Source: Chromohalobacter sp. 11-W (GTDB lineage Bacteria > Pseudomonadota > Gammaproteobacteria > Pseudomonadales > Halomonadaceae). Taken from it: 64,000 bases of DNA. The stretch lies in assembly GCF_029889905.1 (NCBI RefSeq), contig NZ_JARANZ010000010.1, positions 1 through 64,000 on the forward strand. Direction: 5' to 3'. Positions 33,689 through 42,466 of the stretch are shown in pieces; position 1 is the first letter of the stretch; the number at the start of each line of letters is the position of its first letter. The notes under the pieces are model-generated. The model did no database searches and was not told the origin of the DNA. It saw only the letters and a program-made list of their open reading frames with translations. Both the position numbers and the translations under genes were made by a program.

Positions 33689-34573
33689 TTAAGCGCCGAA
33701 GGTGCCGGCCAGCATGCCTTGTGCTTGAGTGTCGATGGCGAATAGCGCACCGGCATCGGGTTGCGCCGCGAGGGCTGCGTCGTCGAGCCCCTTGCGTGCG
33801 GTGGTGATATACAGGGTGGAAAGGTCTGGGCCGCCGAAGGTGCAACTGGTGATGTTGGCGACGGGCATGGGGATTTCTTCGCGCAGTTGGCCCTGACTAT
33901 CGAATATGCTGATACGCCATCCGCCGAATTGGCAGACCCAGAGATTACCCTCGCGGTCGGTGGTCATGCCGTCGGGGCAGCCCTGATCCTCGGGGATGCG
34001 GATGAAAGGCTCGCGATCCGAGAGGTTGCCATGTTCATCCACGGCGAACCGATAGATGAGGCGTTCTAGCGTGTCGGTGTGATAGAGCCAATCACCCTGA
34101 GGCGAGAGTACCGGGCCGTTGGTGACGATATACCCGCTATCCTGGCGTTGGCAGTCGCCGTCGGGGCGCACGCGATAGAGCGAGCCGCTGGTGTGGCCCT
34201 CGGCGTCGTCCATGGTGCCGCACCAGAGATTGCCGCTGGTATCGACGACGGCATCGTTGAAGCGGTTGCCGGGAAGCTCGGGCTCGGGTGTCAGCCACTT
34301 TTCGAGCGTACCGTCAGGCAGCTGCAGGCGGGCGATAGCGTGTCGCAGTGTGACGATGAATCCACCTTTGGCGTGACGATGCACGCTGGTGATTTCCTCG
34401 TCGAACGACCACTGGCGAACGTTACCGCTGGCTAGACACTGTAGTTGGTGGCCTTTGATATCCACCCAGTAAAGCGCTTGTTCCGTATCGTCCCATAGCG
34501 GCCCTTCGCCGAGGATGTTGTGGGCCGGATGGACGACGCGCGGTGTTGCCTGTGGGGCTATGAGTGTGGGCAT
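33689..34573 (-). CDS. xylC: SMP-30/gluconolaconase-family sugar lactonase, probable xylonolactonase
   Basis: 294 residues. The metal-binding and catalytic positions of the SMP-30 beta-propeller are visible: GEGPLWDD (Glu), NRFNDAVVD (Asn) and CPDGMTTDREGNLWV (Asp). These enzymes open aldonolactones. The neighbours, a XylB-type xylose dehydrogenase, a sugar porter and a ROK repressor, point to D-xylonolactone as the substrate. The start follows AAGGAG. The gene lies downstream of the porter gene on the same strand, but a terminator (34600-34639) stands between them, so it may be partly or separately transcribed. Gluconolactone or arabinonolactone are alternatives. Confidence 0.85.
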   Translation of the reverse strand: MPTLIAPQATPRVVHPAHNILGEGPLWDDTEQALYWVDIKGHQLQCLASGNVRQWSFDEEITSVHRHAKGGFIVTLRHAIARLQLPDGTLEKWLTPEPELPGNRFNDAVVDTSGNLWCGTMDDAEGHTSGSLYRVRPDGDCQRQDSGYIVTNGPVLSPQGDWLYHTDTLERLIYRFAVDEHGNLSDREPFIRIPEDQGCPDGMTTDREGNLWVCQFGGWRISIFDSQGQLREEIPMPVANITSCTFGGPDLSTLYITTARKGLDDAALAAQPDAGALFAIDTQAQGMLAGTFGA

Positions 34574-34599
34574 CGTGACTCCTTAGGCAGTTTGGCGCT

Positions 34600-34639
34600 A
34601 AAAACACAAAACCGGTGTCGGAGTTTCCTCCGACACCGG
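34600..34639 (-). terminator. Rho-independent terminator after the sugar porter gene
   Basis: Read on the - strand, an 11-bp perfect stem (CCGGTGTCGGA with TCCGACACCGG, loop of six) is followed by TTTTGTGTTTTTAG. It lies just before the lactonase start. Confidence 0.85.
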
Positions 34640-34664
34640 AATGATGGCAACTATGCGATGGCAA

Positions 34665-36071
34665 TTATGCGTAAGCCATGTCTTCGAGTTCACGACCCTT
34701 CGTTTCGCGGACGAACTTGATGACGAAGAAGATCGAGATGACCGCGCAGATGGCGTAGAAGCTATAAGCGCCGGTCAGGCCGATGGAGGCGAGCATGATC
34801 GGGAAGGTCATGGTGATGGCGAAGTTGCTGACCCATTGGAACAGACCCGCAATGGCAAGCCCCGAGCCACGTACCTGGTTGGGGAACATCTCGCCGAGCA
34901 TGACCCACATGACCGGCCCCCAGGAGCTATTGAAGAAGAACACATAAGCGTTGGCGGCGATCAGTGCGAGCACGCCATTGCCTGGAGAGAGATTCAGGCT
35001 ACCGTCGACCATCTCGGCGGTGGAGAAGGCATAGACGAGAATGGACAGCGTGATAGCCATGCCGACGGAGCCGCCCCACAGCAGAGGCTTACGCCCAATG
35101 CGGTCGATCAAGGCGATGGCGCCGAAGCAGGCCGCGATACTCACCGCGCCACTGATGACGTTGATCAGCAAGGCATCGCCTTCGGAGAAGCCCACGGCTT
35201 GCCAGAGAACGGCACCGTAGTAGAAGACGACGTTGATCCCCACCAACTGCTGGAACACGGCCAGACCGATCCCGACCCAGACCAAGTTGATTACCTTGCC
35301 GGTCTTGGGATTGATCAAGTCGCTAAAGCGTGGCTTGCGCTGCTCGGAGAGCGAGTCGCGGATTTGAGCCAGGCGCTCTTTGGCGTCGCTTTCATTGTAG
35401 ATCATGTGCAGCACGCGTTCGGCACGATCGTCGCGACGCGCGCTGACCAGATAGCGCGGGCTTTCCGGAATGAACAACAGCGCCACCAGGAAGATCGTCG
35501 CGGGGATCAGTTCCATCCAGAACATCCAGCGCCAAGCGGTAAAGCCGAACCACAATTCGGAGGTGGAGCCCCCGGCGACGTTGGCCAGCAAGTAGTTATT
35601 CAAAAACGAGAAGAAAAGCCCCGAGATGATGGCGACTTGCTGGATGGTAGCGAGGCGTCCACGCAAGTGTGCGGGAGCGATTTCGCTGATGTAGGCCGGT
35701 GCCATGACACTCGCGGCACCCACGGCCAAGCCACCCAGGATGCGATAGATGACGAATTCCAGTGAGCCACCGGCGACACCCGAGCCCCAGGCGCTGACGA
35801 TGAAGAAGACGGCGGCGACGAGCAGCAGGGTGCGTCGACCGTACTTATCGGCCAGGCTGCCGGCAAAGAACGCGCCCACTGCACAACCCAGCAGCATGGA
35901 GGCGACATTGAAACCGGTGCCGACGCTGTCGGAATTGAACGAGGATTGCAGGCCATCGACGGTGCCGTTGATGACCCCGCTGTCGAAGCCGAACAGGAAG
36001 CCGCCGATGGCGGCGACACAGCATGTTAAAAAGACAATCAGGGAACGTTGCGAATCGCTATATGTTGGCAT
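34665..36071 (-). CDS. Sugar porter of the major facilitator superfamily, probable D-xylose:H+ symporter
   Basis: 468 residues with 12 membrane segments. Sugar-porter signatures are present: GGFLFGFDSGVINGT near the N-terminus, DKYGRRTLLL between segments 2 and 3, PESPRYLVSARR after segment 6, and DRIGRKPLLWGG between segments 8 and 9. The family takes up hexoses and pentoses by proton symport. Genomic context (XylB-type dehydrogenase immediately upstream in the operon, lactonase downstream, ROK repressor divergent) supports xylose as the substrate. The start follows GGAGCACATC. Specificity for glucose or arabinose cannot be excluded from sequence. Confidence 0.88.
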   Translation of the reverse strand: MPTYSDSQRSLIVFLTCCVAAIGGFLFGFDSGVINGTVDGLQSSFNSDSVGTGFNVASMLLGCAVGAFFAGSLADKYGRRTLLLVAAVFFIVSAWGSGVAGGSLEFVIYRILGGLAVGAASVMAPAYISEIAPAHLRGRLATIQQVAIISGLFFSFLNNYLLANVAGGSTSELWFGFTAWRWMFWMELIPATIFLVALLFIPESPRYLVSARRDDRAERVLHMIYNESDAKERLAQIRDSLSEQRKPRFSDLINPKTGKVINLVWVGIGLAVFQQLVGINVVFYYGAVLWQAVGFSEGDALLINVISGAVSIAACFGAIALIDRIGRKPLLWGGSVGMAITLSILVYAFSTAEMVDGSLNLSPGNGVLALIAANAYVFFFNSSWGPVMWVMLGEMFPNQVRGSGLAIAGLFQWVSNFAITMTFPIMLASIGLTGAYSFYAICAVISIFFVIKFVRETKGRELEDMAYA

Positions 36072-36115
36072 GATGTGCTCCGTTGTTGTTGGTGGCGGCT
36101 GCTAGTGGCTAGGGT

Positions 36116-36853
36116 TTACAGCCAGCCGGCATCGACCCAGTAGTTGTGAGCGGTGCAGGCAGCGGCGTCATCCGACGCCAGGAACAGCGCCATCGCGGCC
36201 ACGTGATGAGGGTGAATGCGTACCTTGAGCTTTTGCTCGGCGACGATTTGTTCCTCGTCATCGGGGCTATACCAGCGTGATTGGCGTGGTGTCTTGACGT
36301 TGCCGGGGATGATGCAGTTGACACGAATGCCGTCGCTGCCCAGATCGCTCGCCAGGGCTCGAGTCAGACCTTCGATACCGGCCTTGGCGGTTTCGTAGAG
36401 CAGCATGTCGGACTGCCCCAGGTGCCAACTGATCGACCCCAGGTTAATGATCGCCCCCTGGCCTTGACGACGCATGGCGGGAGCCACCTCACGAGCGGCG
36501 AGCACCAGGTGGCGCAGGTTGACGTTCATGCGGTCTTCCCAGTACTCGGGCGTGATGTCCTCGAGCTTGTGGCGGTCGTCGTTGGCGGCGTTGTTGATCA
36601 GCACGTCGACGTGACCGATGTCGCTCAGCGTGTCGCGGAGTTGGTCGGGCTGGGTAAGGTCGCAGTAGTGGAAATGCGGCGCACCACTGCATTTCTCGAC
36701 CAGTTCGTTCGCGAGCGCCTCAGCGACATCCAGGAAATGGACGTTCGCGCCCTGATTCACGAAGGCTTCGACCAAGCCGGCGCCGATGCCGGAACCGCCA
36801 CCGGTGATGACGACCGTCTTGTCCTTGAGGCTGGGATAAATTGCGGAACTCAT
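36116..36853 (-). CDS. xylB: D-xylose 1-dehydrogenase (SDR family, Caulobacter XylB type)
   Basis: 245 residues. The NAD-binding motif is VVITGGGSGIGAG, with NNAANDDRHKLEDITPEYW and the catalytic region LGSISWHLGQ...YETAKAG providing Ser, Tyr and Lys. The N-terminal MSSAIYPSLK, the NDDRHKL segment and the C-terminal YWVDAGWL are very close to the Caulobacter XylB I know. It would oxidise D-xylose to xylono-lactone with NAD+, the first step of the Weimberg/Dahms routes. It is the first gene of a - strand operon with the porter. The palindromic site at 36907-36927 lies 54 bases upstream of its start. Note that this xylB is a dehydrogenase, not xylulokinase. Confidence 0.88.
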   Translation of the reverse strand: MSSAIYPSLKDKTVVITGGGSGIGAGLVEAFVNQGANVHFLDVAEALANELVEKCSGAPHFHYCDLTQPDQLRDTLSDIGHVDVLINNAANDDRHKLEDITPEYWEDRMNVNLRHLVLAAREVAPAMRRQGQGAIINLGSISWHLGQSDMLLYETAKAGIEGLTRALASDLGSDGIRVNCIIPGNVKTPRQSRWYSPDDEEQIVAEQKLKVRIHPHHVAAMALFLASDDAAACTAHNYWVDAGWL

Positions 36854-36906
36854 GCAGGACCTCTATCGCATTGGGAGCGAGCTGTCGTTAGGCGATCTTT
36901 CATTCT

Positions 36907-36927
36907 TTAGTTAATAGATTTAACTAA
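36907..36927. promoter_or_regulatory. Palindromic candidate operator for the ROK (XylR-type) repressor
   Basis: TTAGTTAA (36907-36914) and TTAACTAA (36920-36927) form a perfect 8-bp inverted repeat around TAGAT. It resembles the TTAGTTTG...CAAACTAA half-sites described for XylR operators. It lies in the 330-base region between the divergent dehydrogenase and repressor genes; the rest of that region shows no gene. Confidence 0.6.
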
Positions 36928-37183
36928 GTGGATGATCGTTCAGAGAGGCGGTGATTTCCATGCGACGATAGTCATACGCTTTACTGATAGAAGGCCATGG
37001 GCATTACACGAACAGCAGGCCTCCAAGACAGGGGCGACAGCGTATCGGCTGTGATAGAGACTGATACTTTTAGGCAAACGTTGGCGATGCATTGTCAATT
37101 TCGTCGAGTCACCGCGGCGAGGGGCAATAATTTGTTATATTGCGGAACCCGATCCGCATTTCAGCGAGGCACCTTGTATTGCC

Positions 37184-38374
37184 ATGGTTAGTACCTTTGC
37201 CCCTCAAGCCGCCGGTGATCTCAATTTTCTCAAGAAGCTCAATCGCAGCTCGATTCTAGGTACCGTGCGCCGCTATCCCGGTGCGACACGTGCCGATATC
37301 GCGGCGCGTACGCAGCTGACCAAGGCCACCGTGGGGGGCGTGGTGCAAGCGCTTCTGGAGCGCGGCTGGCTACGGGAAGGCGAGTTGCAGCCACGTGGCG
37401 GAGGACGTCCGGGGCGGGCCCTGTATTTGGACGACGCCCATCATGTGCTTTTGGGGGCGGATATCGGCGTGAGGGGATTACGTGTCGTGGCGTGCACGCT
37501 GGGCGGCGAGGTGCTTCTGCAGCGTTATGTCACCGAGGCTCCCACGACACCCGAGGAAACGGCAACGCGCTTGGCCGAGATGTTGCGCGTCCTGCGCGGC
37601 GACCCCGTCATCGCCGATCGGCACTGCTTGGGCTTGGGTGTGACGGTGCCGGGGCCGGTCGCCCCGGATCAGCCCATCCTGCGGCTCGCGCCCAATCTAG
37701 GGTGGATCGATGTCGCTTTCCTTGAGGTGCTTCGCCCGCACCTGCCCGACCTCGACGGTGCCTGGCTACTGGATAACGAAGCCAACGCCGCGGCCTTCGG
37801 CGAGTTTTACTTCCACGACGGCATTCCTCCGGAGTCCATCGTCTACATCAGCGCCGGGAGCGGTATCGGTAGCGGCCTTGTCACCGGCGACAATTACCCT
37901 CTGGTGCCACGTGGCATACAAGGACTGGTGGGCGAGATCGGTCACACCATCGTGCAGCCGGGGGGGCTTTATTGCCACTGTGGCAATCGCGGCTGTGCCG
38001 AAACCCTGGTCAGTGGTTGGGCGATTCGCGCTGCGTTGGGCATCGCCGATACCGAGAACCTGGAAGCGGCGATAGCGGCGCGGGGCGACGATGCCGACGT
38101 CAATGCTGTCCTGCGGCGTGCCGGTGAAGCGCTGGGTACCCTGATGCTCAATCTGCATCACACGCTCAATCCGGCCATGTTGGTACTCGGCGGATCGCTA
38201 ATGCATCTGGGCGAGCGCCTGATCGAGCCGGCGCTGGCCTATTTCGAAGCCCACCAGAATGACTTGCTGCGAGGGACGCAGCGCGTCCCTATCAAGGTGA
38301 TTCACGACAGCACCTTCACCGCCGCGCGGGGTGCCGCCGCCCAGGTCATGGCCAAGGCGGCGCTTGAGGCGTAA
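37184..38374 (+). CDS. xylR: ROK-family transcriptional repressor (XylR-type)
   Basis: 396 residues. An N-terminal winged helix (about 15-75; [20 protein letters not shown]) precedes a ROK sugar-kinase-like domain. That domain has [12 protein letters not shown] and the ROK zinc signature [19 protein letters not shown]. Members with this architecture (XylR, NagC, Mlc) release DNA on binding a sugar. Divergence from the xylose dehydrogenase operon and the palindrome near 36917 support control of xylose genes. It converges with the TRAP dctM gene; between them only a tandem repeat is seen. Confidence 0.87.
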   Translation: MVSTFAPQAAGDLNFLKKLNRSSILGTVRRYPGATRADIAARTQLTKATVGGVVQALLERGWLREGELQPRGGGRPGRALYLDDAHHVLLGADIGVRGLRVVACTLGGEVLLQRYVTEAPTTPEETATRLAEMLRVLRGDPVIADRHCLGLGVTVPGPVAPDQPILRLAPNLGWIDVAFLEVLRPHLPDLDGAWLLDNEANAAAFGEFYFHDGIPPESIVYISAGSGIGSGLVTGDNYPLVPRGIQGLVGEIGHTIVQPGGLYCHCGNRGCAETLVSGWAIRAALGIADTENLEAAIAARGDDADVNAVLRRAGEALGTLMLNLHHTLNPAMLVLGGSLMHLGERLIEPALAYFEAHQNDLLRGTQRVPIKVIHDSTFTAARGAAAQVMAKAALEA

Positions 38375-38392
38375 GGCTGGCTGTCGCTGCGT

Positions 38393-38450
38393 TCAGAAAA
38401 GTGCCCGTGTTCAGACAGTGCCCGTGTTAAGAAAAGTGCCTGTGCTCAGA
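38393..38450. repeat. Imperfect 17-18-bp tandem repeat spanning the stop codon of the first dctM
   Basis: On the + strand, units TCAGAAAAGTGCCCGTGT, TCAGACAGTGCCCGTGT and TAAGAAAAGTGCCTGTGC lie head to tail. They run into TCAGAAAATCAA, which is the reverse complement of the last codons and stop of dctM. The stop-codon region of the gene has therefore been copied downstream about three times. Confidence 0.75.
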
Positions 38451-39729
38451 AAATCAAGTTGGGCAGCGTCATGGAGACGGCAGGCACGAAGGTCACCATC
38501 AGCAGTATGCCGACCAGTAGCAGCCAATAAGGCATGATGGCACGGATGAAGTCGGGCACCCTGACGCCGGTGATACTGCAGGTGGTAAACATGACCGTGC
38601 CGAGGGGCGGCGTGATCGTACCGATGGACGCATTGAGGATGAAGATGATCCCGAAATGCACCGGGTCGATGCCGAACTGGGCCGCCACGGGTGCCAGCAA
38701 GGGCGATAGCACGATGAGAATGGCGTTGCCTTCCAGAAACATACCCAGCACCAGCAGGATGACATTGGCGAGAAGCAAGAACGCTACCACGCTGCCCACC
38801 TGGGATGAGAGCAGCATGGCGATATCCTGTGGGATGTGCTCCCAGGTCAGAAAGCGCGCGAATCCCGACGCCACGGCGATGATGAACAAGACGTTGACCG
38901 ATGCGAACAGCGATTCCCGCGTGGCCACCGCGACGCTGCCGACGTTCATTTCCTTGTAGACGAACATGCCCACGATCAAGGCATACAGCACGGCCATGGC
39001 GCCGGCTTCGGTCGGTGTGAAAACGCCGACACGAATGCCGCCAATGACCACCACAGGCAGCAGCAGGGCAATGATGCCGGCGCGCGTCACACTGACCCAT
39101 TCACGCCGTGAGACCCGCTCCTTGTGTGGCGGTTGATAACCCAGTCGGCGGCACTGACGCGATACCAGCACCATCATGCAGACGGCCATCAGGACACCGG
39201 GCACCACGCCGGCCAGGAACAAACGACCGATCGAGACGTTGTTGACGTAGCCGTAGACGATCAGCGCGATCCCCGGCGGAATGGTCGAGGTCACCAATGA
39301 GGAGGCGGCGGTAACGGCGGTGGAAAACGGCTTGGGGTAGCCGCTTGCCGTCATGCTGGGCACCAGCAGCTTGGCGTTCATGGCGGCATCGGCGATGTTG
39401 GAGCCGGAGAGCCCTCCCATGAAGGTGCTCAGCAGCACGTTGGCCTGGGCCAGTCCGCCATGCAGGCGCCGGGTCATGAGTTCGGCCAGTTTCAGCAGGC
39501 GGTCGGTGATGCCGGAGTAGTTCATGAACACCCCCGCCATGATGAAGAACGGGATCGCCAGCAGCGAGATGGACTCCAGCCCCCCGGCCAGGCGCTGGAT
39601 GAGCAGCATGGTGGGCTGATCGGCGCCGAACAGGAAATACAAGAACGTCGACAGGAACAGTGCGAAGGCGACGGGCGTGCCCAGCACGAAAAGAAGCAAC
39701 AGCGCAGCGAGTGCTATGCCTACGGCCAT
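38446..39729 (-). CDS. dctM: TRAP transporter large permease (DctM), hexonate system
   Basis: 427 residues with about 12 membrane segments. The conserved DctM segments GGLSGSNIADAAMNAKLLVP and ASSLVTSTIPPGIALIVYG, and the second-half repeat FGIIFILNASIGTITPPLG, are clear. It forms the ion-coupled channel of a tripartite ATP-independent periplasmic transporter together with the DctQ subunit encoded 12 bases upstream and the DctP binding protein. All three follow lgoD/uxaA/uxaB-like genes on the same strand, so a sugar acid such as L-galactonate or altronate is the expected cargo. The gene ends inside a tandem repeat. Confidence 0.92.
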   Translation of the reverse strand: MAVGIALAALLLLFVLGTPVAFALFLSTFLYFLFGADQPTMLLIQRLAGGLESISLLAIPFFIMAGVFMNYSGITDRLLKLAELMTRRLHGGLAQANVLLSTFMGGLSGSNIADAAMNAKLLVPSMTASGYPKPFSTAVTAASSLVTSTIPPGIALIVYGYVNNVSIGRLFLAGVVPGVLMAVCMMVLVSRQCRRLGYQPPHKERVSRREWVSVTRAGIIALLLPVVVIGGIRVGVFTPTEAGAMAVLYALIVGMFVYKEMNVGSVAVATRESLFASVNVLFIIAVASGFARFLTWEHIPQDIAMLLSSQVGSVVAFLLLANVILLVLGMFLEGNAILIVLSPLLAPVAAQFGIDPVHFGIIFILNASIGTITPPLGTVMFTTCSITGVRVPDFIRAIMPYWLLLVGILLMVTFVPAVSMTLPNLIF

Positions 39730-39741
39730 GGGAAGTATCCT

Positions 39742-40209
39742 TTAAGTATCGCGAGCCAGGCGGACGAGGCAGTGGTAGGCCATGATGACGGCACTGACCG
39801 GAATGGCGACGTGGATCCACATGTACGGGATCTGCAGCATGGGCGTGCTGCGGAAATTGGAATAGGGCAACAGTTGCAGCCCCCAGTAGCCGAGCACGAT
39901 GGCGGCGATCAGCACCATGCCGACGTTGAAGAGACGGTCGTTCCAGCGGGCGAGCGACGCCGGCAGGTTTTCCGACAGCATGCCGATGAGTACGTGTTCG
40001 TTGCGCCGCACTAGGGCGCTGGCGCCGAGAAAGGTGGCCCATACCATGAGTAGCTGCAGGACCTCCTCGGTCCAGGCCAGCGGGGTGTTGAAGATATAAC
40101 GCATGAAGATGTTGCTGATGGCGACGAGAAAGATCGCGAAGAGCGCCGCGCTGGCCAACACTTCATCGAGTCGCATGATGCGGTCGATCCAATGGAATAC
40201 GCGTTTCAT
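39742..40209 (-). CDS. dctQ: TRAP transporter small permease (DctQ), hexonate system
   Basis: 155 residues with four membrane segments. Typical features are the N-terminal helix leading into FLVAISNIFMRYIFNTPLAWTEEVLQLLMVW and the later RRNEHVLIGML. DctQ stabilises and assists DctM. The start at 40209 is chosen because GAGGAG lies 7 bases upstream; 40227 would add six residues. It is separated from dctP by a strong hairpin. Confidence 0.88.
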   Translation of the reverse strand: MKRVFHWIDRIMRLDEVLASAALFAIFLVAISNIFMRYIFNTPLAWTEEVLQLLMVWATFLGASALVRRNEHVLIGMLSENLPASLARWNDRLFNVGMVLIAAIVLGYWGLQLLPYSNFRSTPMLQIPYMWIHVAIPVSAVIMAYHCLVRLARDT

Positions 40210-40261
40210 TTGAGACTCCTCGGTCACGGCAATTCACGGTGTTGCCGTCCGTGATACGCGT

Positions 40262-40291
40262 GCCGGCGCCACGGAGTTATGTGGCGCCGGC
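40262..40291 (-). terminator. Intercistronic hairpin between dctP and dctQ
   Basis: An 11-bp perfect stem (GCCGGCGCCAC with GTGGCGCCGGC, loop of eight) without a following T-run on the - strand. This suggests mRNA 3'-end protection or partial attenuation, raising binding-protein over permease expression. Confidence 0.65.
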
Positions 40292-40304
40292 GGTCGTTCA
40301 ACGC

Positions 40305-41291
40305 TTATCCGTTGATGATCTGGCGAACCTGTTCGTACAGGCCATCGCTCCACTGCGGGAAGGCAGCGGGAATCTGCTCTGCGGCGCGTTCGCGGAACGG
40401 CTGCGTATCCACTTCGTGGACCTCGACGCCGGCATCCTTGAGCTTCTGCAGGGCGACGTCGCTCTGCTTCTCGACCAGTTCACGCAGGTGCGCGGCCATG
40501 TCTTGCCCGGTCTCGGTCAGGATCTGCCGGTTTTCTTCGCTGAGCTGGTCCCAGAACGCCTTGCCGGTGACGAACGGTGCCACGGTGTTCATGTGGCCGG
40601 TCAGGTTGAGGTGCTTGACGACTTCGTGGAACTTGCCGCCGAACAAGACCGGTGTGGGATTTTCGACCCCGTCGACCATGCCCTGGGCCAGTGCCGGATA
40701 CACGTCGCCCAGCGACATGGGCGTGGGCGTGGCGCCCATCGAGCGCATGGCCTCGACGTACATCGGCGAGTTCTGCACGCGGATCTTCACGCCATCGAGT
40801 TCTTCGGGCGTGGTGGCGGGCTCGCGAGAGAGCAGGTGGCGCGTGCCGTACACGGTGTTGGGGATGACGATGTGATAACCGGCATCCTCGACCTTCTGGC
40901 TTTGCTCGGCGAACCACTCGGAGTCGAAGACCTTGAGCTTGTCGTCGAAGTTATCGGCGAGGTAGGGCGCGTCGAGCACCGACAGGTCGGGCACCGAGCT
41001 CATGAAATTACTGTAGGCGGTGATCGTGATGATCGGTGAGCCGAAGCGCGCCTGCTCCATGACGTCGGTCTCGGAGCCGAGTTGGCTGGCGGGGAAGGCG
41101 CTGAGCGTGAGTTCGCCGTCGCTGGCTTCCTCGACGTTTTCCGCCCATTCCTTGACGGCGACATCGACCGGTTCGCCCGGCTGGTTACCGTAGGCGACGC
41201 GGATCTCGGTGGCAGCCTGGGCGAGATTCAAGCCGCCGAGGCCGGCGATGGAGAGGCTGGTGGCGATGAGTGTGAGCTTCTTGAAACGCAT
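40305..41291 (-). CDS. dctP: TRAP transporter solute-binding protein (DctP), hexonate system
   Basis: 328 residues with a signal peptide ending about LAQA. The mature part starts TEIRVAYGNQPGEPVDVAV. The family features are GVKIRVQNSPMYVEAMRSMGATPTPM, which includes the conserved ligand-binding Arg, and ALAQGMVDGVENPTPVLFG. It captures the substrate in the periplasm for DctQM. It follows the uxaB-like gene by 38 bases within one - strand operon, so a sugar acid (L-galactonate, altronate, uronate) is expected. The start is preceded by AAGGAG. Confidence 0.92.
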   Translation of the reverse strand: MRFKKLTLIATSLSIAGLGGLNLAQAATEIRVAYGNQPGEPVDVAVKEWAENVEEASDGELTLSAFPASQLGSETDVMEQARFGSPIITITAYSNFMSSVPDLSVLDAPYLADNFDDKLKVFDSEWFAEQSQKVEDAGYHIVIPNTVYGTRHLLSREPATTPEELDGVKIRVQNSPMYVEAMRSMGATPTPMSLGDVYPALAQGMVDGVENPTPVLFGGKFHEVVKHLNLTGHMNTVAPFVTGKAFWDQLSEENRQILTETGQDMAAHLRELVEKQSDVALQKLKDAGVEVHEVDTQPFRERAAEQIPAAFPQWSDGLYEQVRQIING

Positions 41292-41329
41292 TGTCGTGCT
41301 CCTTGATTGTTGTCGGTCGTGCGGTCGGG

Positions 41330-42466
41330 TTACCGGGAGTGCGTCGTGGATTGTGCGCTCGATATGGCGTCATCGAGCCGCGGCGTGGCGATGCCTCGTC
41401 GGCGCGCCGATTCGACCACGGGTTGCAGACGTCGCTGGCACTTCATGGCGTGGTGCTGGGCGATGTCCTGCAGGGCGTGATCGAGATAAGGGTTGGCGAA
41501 ACGCTCGAGCGTCGCGTCGCGATAGGCCTCGAGAGAGGGCCGTTCGAGGTGTTCCGCCAAGGTGGGCAGCACTTCGTCGTCGAGTACCTGGCGCAGCTCC
41601 GCGGCCCATGCCGGATCGTTCATGGCCTCCCGCACGAAGCGGATGCGCGATTGCGGCGCACGCTGCCAGCGGTGGACGAGATAGGTGTGCGCCAGATTGA
41701 GAATATGCAGCTTGCGCATCTCATAGGGGGCCAGGGACGTCACGCGCTGCACATCGGAATGCTGGCAGGGCAGTTCGAGCCCGGGCTGATCCTCGATGGC
41801 CCAGAGCGCGTACGGCTCGGCGACGGCGCCGACTGGCTCCAACGCCGCCGAAACGATGCGATCGACGAGGGTGTTGGCCCATAGACAGCGGGTCGTCAGC
41901 CAGGTATCGAAGTCGGCATCGGCGTAGTCGCGCTGCGCCAGTTCCCGGACCAGGGCCAGGAGCTGCTCGCCGTTGCGGCTGACCAGCTCGCATGGCAGCA
42001 CGGTGAGGCCATCACGTCCCGCGTTGTAGCGCGCGTAAAGTAGCTTGGTGAGCTTGGCCGGGAAGCTTTGCGGCACCTCTTCCAGCGCACTGTCATCGTC
42101 GATTCGATAACCGCTGTCGCCGGTATTGGAGATCACGAAGCGTGCATGCTCGACGAAGTGCCGCTCAAGTTCGGGCCACTGCTCGTCGGCGATCAGACAG
42201 CCGGCGACGCTGGTGACGGTCTCGCGGGTATCGATGTCGCGCCCGTTGCGACGACCGCGAATCGCCAGTGGATAATGCCGGTGCGCATCCAGATCGCGGG
42301 CTTTTTGCTTGCCGGCCTCGCGCGGGGAGGTCTGTACGACGAGGATTCTGTCGCGCGTGTGCCCGGCTTCTCGCGAGGCATGCACGAACGCTGCGACATG
42401 CCCCAGCAAGAAGCGGCTGGTGCCGAATTGCACGATACCGGCGTCGGCGAGCGATGGCGCTGTCAC
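41330..42466 (-). CDS. Mannitol-dehydrogenase-family oxidoreductase, probable tagaturonate reductase (UxaB-like)
   Basis: 378 residues. The N-terminal Rossmann segment has GIVQFGTSRFLLGHVAAFV, and the later VISNTGDSGYRI, PCELVSRNGEQL and LANTLVDRIVS are conserved in the long-chain polyol dehydrogenase family (UxaB, UxuB, MtlD). It would interconvert tagaturonate and altronate with NAD. The adjacent altronate dehydratase supports this. The GTG at 42466 is chosen because it overlaps the uxaA stop by four bases with GGAG upstream. An open frame extends to 42556 but lies within uxaA. Mannonate oxidoreductase is an alternative. Confidence 0.8.
   Translation of the reverse strand: MTAPSLADAGIVQFGTSRFLLGHVAAFVHASREAGHTRDRILVVQTSPREAGKQKARDLDAHRHYPLAIRGRRNGRDIDTRETVTSVAGCLIADEQWPELERHFVEHARFVISNTGDSGYRIDDDSALEEVPQSFPAKLTKLLYARYNAGRDGLTVLPCELVSRNGEQLLALVRELAQRDYADADFDTWLTTRCLWANTLVDRIVSAALEPVGAVAEPYALWAIEDQPGLELPCQHSDVQRVTSLAPYEMRKLHILNLAHTYLVHRWQRAPQSRIRFVREAMNDPAWAAELRQVLDDEVLPTLAEHLERPSLEAYRDATLERFANPYLDHALQDIAQHHAMKCQRRLQPVVESARRRGIATPRLDDAISSAQSTTHSR

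Noticed and set aside
34641-35765. 374-residue open frame on the + strand
   Set aside because: It is antisense to the sugar porter; the low-complexity Asp/Gly/Gln/His content is typical of the complement of membrane-protein codons.
38393-38450. Repeat considered as a CRISPR array
   Set aside because: The units are contiguous, have no spacers, and derive from the adjacent gene end; no cas genes are present in the window.
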